A stretch of 10,762 nucleotides of DNA. Origin: Cyanothece sp. UBA12306. GTDB lineage: Bacteria; Cyanobacteriota; Cyanobacteriia; Cyanobacteriales; Microcystaceae. Shown here piece by piece: positions 5,729 to 10,762 of this stretch. Position 1 is the first letter of the stretch. Every line of letters starts with the position of its first letter. Where the stretch lies: NCBI GenBank assembly GCA_003448685.1, contig DLXW01000309.1, positions 1-10,762 on the forward strand, read 5' to 3'. Below the pieces are notes generated by a model. It saw only the letters and a list, made by a program, of their open reading frames with translations, ran no database searches and was not told the DNA's origin. A program made the translations under genes and the position numbers.

Positions 5729-5800
5729 GAAAGTGCAAAAAGAGGAATCCCGTTAAATTTCTCCCGAAAAAAAGACCCACAGAAATTAGCGGGAGATGAA
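5729..5800 (+). repeat. Probable right-end remnant of a second IS200/IS605-type element
   Basis: The last codons read L-K-V-Q-K-E-E-S-R-stop, ending at TAA 5754-5756, which resembles the V-N-Q-E-S-P tail of the intact TnpB downstream. TCCCGTTAAATTTC (5748-5761) can pair with GAAATTAGCGGGA (5782-5794) with a bulge, and GAATCCC ... GGGAGATGAA mirrors the GAATCCC ... GGGAGTGTCAA of the intact right end. The rest of that element is missing. It could instead be part of the left end of the tnpB element itself. Confidence 0.45.
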
Positions 5801-5855
5801 TTTTTGCCAACAAAAAAAACTAACGCGCTAGCGTTTCCTTTTAGAAAAAGTTTAG

Positions 5856-5884
5856 TTGTTAAAAAGAGGATTTTCGAGTACAAT
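5856..5884 (+). promoter_or_regulatory. Candidate promoter of tnpB
   Basis: TTGTTA (5856-5861), 17-bp spacer, TACAAT (5879-5884). Transcription would start near 5891, about 20 nt before the tnpB ATG. Confidence 0.55.
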
Positions 5885-5912
5885 CATAGCATGAGTTCAA
5901 CTTGTCAAACTG

Positions 5913-7124
5913 ATGTTAGATGTCTTGAAGATTAGAATTTATCCAAATCCACAGCAAGAACTAGCTTTAGTTAAAAACTTAGGCTCTGCTAGATTTGTTT
6001 ATAATTACTACCTAAATCAGACAAATAATCAGTATTTAGAAACAGGGAAAGGGATGACTTATTGCCAAATGGCAAAGGACTTAACCCAACTCAAGAAGCA
6101 CTCTGACTATGAATGGTTAGCTGAAGCTACGGCAGCGACTTTACAACAGTCCCTTAAAAATTTAGAAGTCGCTTTTAATAACTTCTTTGAAAAAAGAGCC
6201 AATTTTCCTAAGTTTAAAAGTAAACGCCGAAAACAATCAATTCGTTATCCTGAGAGTTGTTCAATCAGAAATAATAAATTGAAACTCCCGAAAATTGGTT
6301 TTGTTAAAGCCAAAATTTACAGAGATATTAAGATTAAAGGTAAAATTAAATCAGTAACGGTTTCCCAGACAACTACAGGTAAATATTTTGCTTCCCTGTT
6401 ATTTGAGACTGATGATTTAACAGTTAATAAAGAACCTAAAATTTCAGGAATTGACTTAGGTTTATCAAGCCTAGTAACGGTTTTTGATGGAGAGAATTCT
6501 GACAAAGTTGACCCGATTAAACCCATAAGAAAATATGCTAAACGATTGAAAAGGAGGCAACAAAAGTTATCTCGAAGAGTTAAAGGTTCTAAGAACTGTA
6601 AAAAAGCCATTAAAGAAGTGGCAAAAGTTCACGAAAAAATCACTAATACCCGAGCAGATTTTCTTCATAAACTCTCAAGGAAGCTCGTTGATGAAAACCA
6701 AATCATTGTAGCAGAAGACCTTTGTCTAAAAGGATTAGCTCGAACAAAATTAGCCAAGTCAATTCATGATGCTGGTTTTGGTATGTTGCTAAACTTCTTG
6801 AGTTACAAGCTAGAAAGAGAGGGGGGAAAACTGATTCGAGTTGACAGATTTTATCCGAGTACAAAACTTTGTTCATGCTGTAATTTCAAGAATGATTTAT
6901 TAACTCTAAGTATTCGGGATTGGGTTTGTCCAGAATGCCAAACACATCATGATAGAGATGAAAATGCAGCGAAAAATTTAAGGCAAGAAGGATTAAGAAT
7001 ACTGTCAACAAATACCGAAGGGCATTCGGAATTTGAAGCTTGTGGAGAAACTGTAAGACTCGTTAATACTTGTATTAAAAAGCGGGTTTCTGTGAATCAA
7101 GAATCCCCCGTTATATTGCGATAG
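5913..7124 (+). CDS. tnpB: TnpB, RNA-guided nuclease of an IS200/IS605-type element
   Basis: TnpB proteins bind an RNA from the right end of their element and cut matching DNA, which helps the element persist; they are the ancestors of Cas12. The protein starts MLDVLKIRIYPNPQQE, with a helix-turn-helix-like N-terminal region and the RNA-binding core before the RuvC domain. The catalytic triad is visible: Asp181 (GIDLGL), Glu268 (VAEDL) and Asp349 (HDRDENAAKN). A zinc finger is formed by Cys320, Cys323, Cys339 and Cys342. Length 403 aa is normal and no frameshift is seen, so it is probably active. Its stop codon lies inside the right-end hairpin. No strong ribosome site precedes the ATG. Confidence 0.93.
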   Translation: MLDVLKIRIYPNPQQELALVKNLGSARFVYNYYLNQTNNQYLETGKGMTYCQMAKDLTQLKKHSDYEWLAEATAATLQQSLKNLEVAFNNFFEKRANFPKFKSKRRKQSIRYPESCSIRNNKLKLPKIGFVKAKIYRDIKIKGKIKSVTVSQTTTGKYFASLLFETDDLTVNKEPKISGIDLGLSSLVTVFDGENSDKVDPIKPIRKYAKRLKRRQQKLSRRVKGSKNCKKAIKEVAKVHEKITNTRADFLHKLSRKLVDENQIIVAEDLCLKGLARTKLAKSIHDAGFGMLLNFLSYKLEREGGKLIRVDRFYPSTKLCSCCNFKNDLLTLSIRDWVCPECQTHHDRDENAAKNLRQEGLRILSTNTEGHSEFEACGETVRLVNTCIKKRVSVNQESPVILR

Positions 7125-7146
7125 CAATTAACGGTGGGAGTGTCAA
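7105..7146 (+). ncRNA. Right-end hairpin, probable 3' scaffold of the TnpB guide RNA
   Basis: The outer arm CCCCCGTTA (7105-7113) pairs with TAACGGTGGG (7129-7138), with one mismatch and a bulge; the inner arm ATTGC (7115-7119) pairs with GCAAT (7124-7128) around a GATA loop. The hairpin is followed by AGTGTCAA. In studied IS200/IS605 systems the guide RNA overlaps the end of tnpB and its scaffold ends at the element boundary, with the guide copied from flanking DNA. Here the guide would start near 7147. The 5' end of the RNA cannot be placed. Confidence 0.6.
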
Positions 7147-7168
7147 TACTAAGTCTAGTCCCAGAATA

Positions 7169-8074
7169 ATGACAAAACAGGCATTACTTTTAGTCAATCG
7201 CCATTCCCGCCAAGGTCAAACTAAGTTTGCCCAAGCGGTAGATATTTTGAATGAACTAGGTTTTGAATTAATTACCGTTCCCATTAAGAGTCCTGAACAT
7301 CTACCCGAACTGGTTCGTCAAAAAGGGGCTAATGTAGATTTAGTTATTGTCGGTGGAGGAGATGGAACTCTTAATTGGGTAGTTGACAGTTTAGTAGAAA
7401 TGGGACTGCCTTTAGGAATTTTACCCTTGGGAACTGCTAATGATCTTGCTCGTACCCTCAAAATTCCCCTCGCGATTCCTCAAGCTTGTCGGGTAATAGC
7501 CAATGGTCAGATCAAATATATTGATCTTGGTTGGGTCAATGGGAAATACTTCTTTAATGTGGCTAGTTTAGGGTTGAGTGTGGAGATTACCACTAAATTA
7601 TCCAAAGGAGCTAAACGCCGCTGGGGTATTTTGGCCTATGCTTTTACAGCTTTACAGGTTATTAGTCAAACTCGTTCTTTCCCTGCTCAAATTAGTGTCA
7701 ATGGGCAATCGATTAAGGTTAAAACTATTCAGATTGCTGTGGGTAATGGACGCTTTTACGGGGGGGGAATGGCTGTGGCTAAAGATGCAACTATTGATGA
7801 TCAAAGGTTAGACCTTTATAGTTTGGAACTGAAACACTGGTGGCAAATTTTCCCCCTTTTGTGGAGACTTCCCCATGGACAACATGGAGTATTACCATGG
7901 GTACGAACCCTTGAAGGAGAATGGATGGAAGTTTATACCCGCAAGTCCTATCCCATCAATACCGATGGAGAAATTACCACCGGAACTCCTGCTACTTTTA
8001 GGGTAATTCCTCAAGCTTTGGGAGTATTGGTTCCTCCTTCTGTGACCGAAAAATCGGAGATCGCTCGGGAGTAG
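7169..8074 (+). CDS. Diacylglycerol kinase-like lipid kinase (YegS/BmrU family)
   Basis: Phosphorylates the hydroxyl of a membrane lipid such as diacylglycerol using ATP; the exact lipid cannot be read from the sequence. The nucleotide-binding signature GGGDGTLNWVVDSL is at 62-75 and is followed by GILPLGTANDLARTL (83-97), both intact. The C-terminal beta-sandwich domain holds VGNGRFYGGGMAVAKDATIDD (192-212) and NTDGE (264-268). Length 301 aa is usual. The protein is soluble or peripheral, with no membrane segment. ATG 7169 fits the homologous start (ALLLVNRHSRQG). It begins 22 bp past the end of the tnpB element, so its original promoter may have been displaced; read-through from tnpB is possible. 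The next gene, coaD, is 115 bp away. Confidence 0.9.
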   Translation: MTKQALLLVNRHSRQGQTKFAQAVDILNELGFELITVPIKSPEHLPELVRQKGANVDLVIVGGGDGTLNWVVDSLVEMGLPLGILPLGTANDLARTLKIPLAIPQACRVIANGQIKYIDLGWVNGKYFFNVASLGLSVEITTKLSKGAKRRWGILAYAFTALQVISQTRSFPAQISVNGQSIKVKTIQIAVGNGRFYGGGMAVAKDATIDDQRLDLYSLELKHWWQIFPLLWRLPHGQHGVLPWVRTLEGEWMEVYTRKSYPINTDGEITTGTPATFRVIPQALGVLVPPSVTEKSEIARE

Positions 8075-8189
8075 TCAACCGCTAGCGCTGAACTTCCCAC
8101 CTTGTAGCTAACTTTTGTAACACTTGCTCTAAATCCAGCAACAGAGAATAATAACTATGTAATAAAATCTACTGCGACGAATAACCATT

Positions 8190-8672
8190 GTGATTGCCAT
8201 TTATCCAGGTAGTTTTGATCCCATTACCCTTGGCCATCTTGATATCATTGAACGAGGGCAAAAATTATTTGATTGTGTAATTGTTGCTGTTTTGTGTAAC
8301 ACCAACAAAAAACCGTTATTTTCAGTAGAAAAACGACTTGAACAAATTCGTCAGTGCACCCAACATTTAACTAATGTGAAAGTTGATAGCTTTACTGGGT
8401 TGACAGTAGACTATGCTAAATTACACAAAGCAGGTGTTTTACTAAGGGGATTGAGGGTTTTATCGGATTTCGAGAAAGAACTCCAGATGGCTCACACCAA
8501 TAAAACTCTCTCAGGAAAAATCGAAACGGTTTTTCTCGCTACGACCACAGAATATAGCTTCTTGAGTAGTAGTACCGTCAAAGAAATTGCTCAGTTCGGC
8601 GGAGAAATCTCTCATCTGGTTCCCAAAAATGTAGCTAAAGATCTCTGTCTATATTACAGTAAATCTCATTAG
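8190..8672 (+). CDS. coaD: Phosphopantetheine adenylyltransferase
   Basis: Converts 4'-phosphopantetheine and ATP to dephospho-CoA and pyrophosphate, the penultimate step of coenzyme A synthesis, in the cytosol. The nucleotidyltransferase signature [11 protein letters not shown] is at 6-16 with the TxGH motif. [10 protein letters not shown] (86-95) and [15 protein letters not shown] (124-138) are the other conserved segments. Length 160 aa is typical. The start is GTG 8190, which puts the first strand ([10 protein letters not shown]) at the proper N-terminus; no good ribosome site is visible. It is followed after 38 bp by the coiled-coil protein gene, probably in one operon. A weak promoter candidate (TTGCTC, 17 bp, AATAAT, 8124-8152) lies upstream. 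Confidence 0.95.
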   Translation: MIAIYPGSFDPITLGHLDIIERGQKLFDCVIVAVLCNTNKKPLFSVEKRLEQIRQCTQHLTNVKVDSFTGLTVDYAKLHKAGVLLRGLRVLSDFEKELQMAHTNKTLSGKIETVFLATTTEYSFLSSSTVKEIAQFGGEISHLVPKNVAKDLCLYYSKSH

Positions 8673-8710
8673 TAATTGATACTTTCTCATACTCTACTAA
8701 ACTAATATCT

Positions 8711-9397
8711 ATGGTACGCCGAAATTCATCCTCCCGCAATGAGCCGGTCAACCATCAAAAAACTCCAAATATGGAGCGTCAAGGGGTTGATTTTGATATT
8801 CAACAAGAACTTGCTCATCTTCAAGAAATGATTTATGAGAGCTTTCATATTCCCTTAACTAGATGGACTATGATTGATGAAGGAAAGTTGCTCGATCAAC
8901 TTGATCTGATCGGAGAAACAATTCCTGAGTCTATTAGAAAAGCTCTAGCAGTTCTTGAACAAGAACAAGACATCCTAGCAGAAGCTGAAGCTTATGCACA
9001 GCGAATAATACAATCAGCAAATCAGAAAGCTGCCCAAATTTTAGATGAAACAGGTATTATTCAACAAGCACAACAAGAAGCTCATCAAATAAGACAACAA
9101 GTTAATCAAGAATGTCAAACAATTCAAGACCAAACTATGGCTGAAATCGAACAACTTCGCCAAGTTACCAATGGTGAAATTCAACAATTTCGTCAAAAAA
9201 CTCTGGCAGAATCCCAAAAACTCCAGGAGGACGCTGATAAATATGCTGATGGAGTTTTAACCCAATTAGAACAAGAACTAGCTCAGATGTTGGCTGTTGT
9301 TCGTAATGGCCGTCAGCAATTATATAATAATTCTCCCACACGCCCCCAACCATCAAACGCGAATAAACCTCCCAATTCTAATCAAAAAAGATCCTAG
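8711..9397 (+). CDS. Long coiled-coil protein, function unknown
   Basis: A soluble 228-residue protein of three parts. Residues 1-25 are polar and probably disordered. Residues 27-80 contain two or three helices with a conserved-looking hydrophobic face (IQQELAHLQEMIYESFHIPL, then GKLLDQLDLIGETI). Residues 80-200 are an unbroken Glu/Gln/Ala-rich coiled coil. The tail (206-228) is rich in Asn, Pro and Ser. The pattern resembles DivIVA-like proteins and ATP synthase b-type stalks, but there is no membrane anchor and no DivIVA N-terminal signature that I can identify, so I assign no function. Its tight spacing to coaD (38 bp) and to the next gene (29 bp) points to one transcript. Role in cell shape or division is only a guess from the fold. 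Confidence 0.85.
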   Translation: MVRRNSSSRNEPVNHQKTPNMERQGVDFDIQQELAHLQEMIYESFHIPLTRWTMIDEGKLLDQLDLIGETIPESIRKALAVLEQEQDILAEAEAYAQRIIQSANQKAAQILDETGIIQQAQQEAHQIRQQVNQECQTIQDQTMAEIEQLRQVTNGEIQQFRQKTLAESQKLQEDADKYADGVLTQLEQELAQMLAVVRNGRQQLYNNSPTRPQPSNANKPPNSNQKRS

Positions 9398-9426
9398 TTA
9401 TTGTTATTGTTAATGATCAAGAATTG

Positions 9427-10740
9427 ATGAAAATTATTGCCTATCTTTATAGTGATCCCCTTCTAGAATCATCTCCAGATAGCTCAATTTGGGGGTTGGA
9501 AGTCGATAAAATTTATCAAGATTTAGGTCAACGGCAACAATTACAAATTCTCTTAAAGGAATGTACTGAATCTTCTCCAGATTATTTATTAATTCGTCGT
9601 TTAGATGAATTGGGGGACAATTTTGCGGAAGTAGTCGATTGTTTGACTAAATTAGAAGCTTTGGGAATCAAAATAATTGCTACAGAACAAAACTATAATT
9701 CTTCTCACATAAATTCCCAAAAATCCCTAGAAATGGTCAAAATTTTAGTTGAAAATTTTGAAGAAATTAAGCTTAATAAATATCGTCACCGACTACAGAA
9801 AGGACACGCAAAAAACAGACTTAAATTCTTACCACCTCCAGGAAAAGCCCCCTATGGATATCGTAGAGGCAAAGATCGTTATATAATTGACCGCAGTACG
9901 GCTCCAGTGGTTAAAGACTTTTTTGAACAGTTTTTGTTATTTGGTTCTTTAAGAAGAACAGTTCGTTATTTAGAGAAAAAATATGGCAAAAAAATTTCAG
10001 TTTCTACAGGTCATCGTTGGTTAAATAATCCAGTCTATCGAGGAGATTTAGCTTATAAAAATCATGAGGTAATTCCTGATACCCATACACCGATTATATC
10101 AAGGCAAGAAGCCGCTCAAGTTGACCGTTTATTAAGACGCAATAAAAAGTTACCACCACGGACAGCCAGTGCGCCCCGTTCTTTGGCTGGATTAGTTGTT
10201 TGTGAAAGTTGCCAATCTTCTATGATTGTTAGTCATGTAAAAACTCGAAATAATAAACAAGAATATCTATATCTACGGCCTAAAAATTGTCCTTTACAAC
10301 CTCGATGTAAGTCTAAATCTTATCAAGAAATTTTAGAGCGCACTATTCAAAAAATCTGTCAAGATTTACCAGACACAGTTGCTAATTTAAATCTACCTAA
10401 TCTAGAAGAAGTTAAAATAAATTTACAGGAAAAAATCGCAAAAAATAACCAAATTATTGATCAATTAACTATTTTAAAACAAGAAGGCATTTTAGATGAG
10501 GAAACAGCCCAACTAAGAAACTATAAATTACAGGGAGAAATTGCCGTAATTAGAACTCAACTTGAACAACTTCCTCCTGGAGATTTGAAAGTCATTACTA
10601 AAGCGGTAACTATACCTCAATTTTGGTGGGATTTATCAGAAGCAGAACGGAGGTTTTATTTTCGAGAATTTATTAGTAAAATTTTAATTGTTCCCCTATC
10701 TCCTAAAACTTGGGAACTAAAATTAGTCTTCGTTTTCTAA
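9427..10740 (+). CDS. Serine-recombinase-like protein (XisF-like layout) with a degenerate active site
   Basis: The layout is that of large serine recombinases such as cyanobacterial XisF. Numbering from TTG 9424: a resolvase-like domain (1-125), a recombinase domain (about 138-240, with PPPGKAPYGYRR and WLNNPVYRGDL), a zinc-ribbon-type segment with Cys260, Cys263, Cys289 and Cys295, then a coiled coil (about 325-385) and a C-terminal helix. The catalytic part is abnormal. The usual Y-x-R-V-S motif reads AYLYSDP, and the usual L-D-R-L-G-R motif reads L-D-E-L-G-D, so the conserved arginines are gone. Recombination by the standard mechanism is doubtful; a DNA-binding or structural role is an alternative. 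I prefer ATG 9427 to TTG 9424. It is the last gene of the coaD cluster and no attachment sites are seen. Confidence 0.82.
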   Translation: MKIIAYLYSDPLLESSPDSSIWGLEVDKIYQDLGQRQQLQILLKECTESSPDYLLIRRLDELGDNFAEVVDCLTKLEALGIKIIATEQNYNSSHINSQKSLEMVKILVENFEEIKLNKYRHRLQKGHAKNRLKFLPPPGKAPYGYRRGKDRYIIDRSTAPVVKDFFEQFLLFGSLRRTVRYLEKKYGKKISVSTGHRWLNNPVYRGDLAYKNHEVIPDTHTPIISRQEAAQVDRLLRRNKKLPPRTASAPRSLAGLVVCESCQSSMIVSHVKTRNNKQEYLYLRPKNCPLQPRCKSKSYQEILERTIQKICQDLPDTVANLNLPNLEEVKINLQEKIAKNNQIIDQLTILKQEGILDEETAQLRNYKLQGEIAVIRTQLEQLPPGDLKVITKAVTIPQFWWDLSEAERRFYFREFISKILIVPLSPKTWELKLVFVF

Positions 10741-10762
10741 GGAGTGTGGGGAGAATTAAGCA

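Larger units (their letters stand above)
5801..7146 (+). mobile_element. IS200/IS605-type element carrying only tnpB
   Basis: The element contains a full-length tnpB and a right-end hairpin (7105-7138) followed by GTGTCAA. No Y1 transposase (tnpA) is beside it, so it would need one supplied in trans. The left boundary is not certain. Short pairing AACTAA (5818-5823) with TTAGTT (5852-5857) and the palindrome CGCTAGCG (5825-5832) mark a plausible left-end hairpin. These elements make no target duplication and have no terminal inverted repeats, so none is expected. It sits between larE and the lipid kinase gene. Confidence 0.75.

Noticed and set aside
6317..6610. Minus-strand open frame within tnpB
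   Set aside because: Opposite to a well-supported TnpB reading frame; no independent evidence.
7578..7811. Plus-strand open frame within the lipid kinase gene
   Set aside because: Alternative frame of a well-conserved family; no independent evidence.
9165..9356. Minus-strand open frame within the coiled-coil gene
   Set aside because: Shadow frame over repetitive Gln/Glu codons.
1..10762. tRNA, rRNA or CRISPR array
   Set aside because: No cloverleaf with a T-loop signature, no rRNA-like stretch and no regularly spaced repeats were seen.

Overview
The window comes from a cyanobacterium. Four copies of the highly iterated palindrome GCGATCGC are present (87-94, 572-579, 3834-3841, 5315-5322), coding and intergenic DNA is AT-rich, and the gene set is typical of the group: STAS protein, mini-RNase III, RlmB, LarE, CoaD and a recombinase-like protein. 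I cannot name the species; a unicellular Cyanothece/Crocosphaera-type genome is only a guess.

Layout. (1) 2-328 is the 3' end of an unrecognised gene. It converges on a minus-strand class I-beta DAHP synthase (394-1245), and a bidirectional terminator-like inverted repeat lies between them. (2) 1246-1627 holds the most interesting feature. A good sigma-70-type promoter on the minus strand starts a leader of about 270 nt upstream of the DAHP synthase. The leader encodes a 23-codon peptide in which 10 residues are Phe, Tyr or Trp. It is followed by a strong intrinsic terminator whose 5' arm can pair instead with the end of the leader ORF. This is the full layout of a ribosome-mediated transcription attenuator. 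(3) On the plus strand come a STAS-domain protein (apparently starting at ATT), mini-RNase III and the 23S rRNA methyltransferase RlmB; an isolated IS200/IS605-type end hairpin lies before rlmB. (4) 3779-4900 is a chimeric ORF: the membrane half of an ABC-2-type permease fused to the back half of a histidine kinase that lacks its phospho-accepting His. It overlaps larE by 8 nt. (5) 5729-7146 is an IS200/IS605-type tnpB-only insertion with a 3' guide-scaffold-like hairpin, next to the apparent tail of an older element. (6) 7169-10740 carries a YegS-like lipid kinase, then coaD, a coiled-coil protein and a serine-recombinase-like protein with a degenerate active site. The last three are closely spaced and probably an operon.

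How it fits together. The DAHP synthase has only a catalytic barrel, with no ferredoxin-like, ACT or chorismate mutase domain. Supply of aromatic amino acids could therefore be sensed mainly by translation of the leader peptide. The plus-strand genes are mostly housekeeping RNA, lipid and cofactor functions, interrupted by insertion-sequence activity and one apparent deletion fusion.
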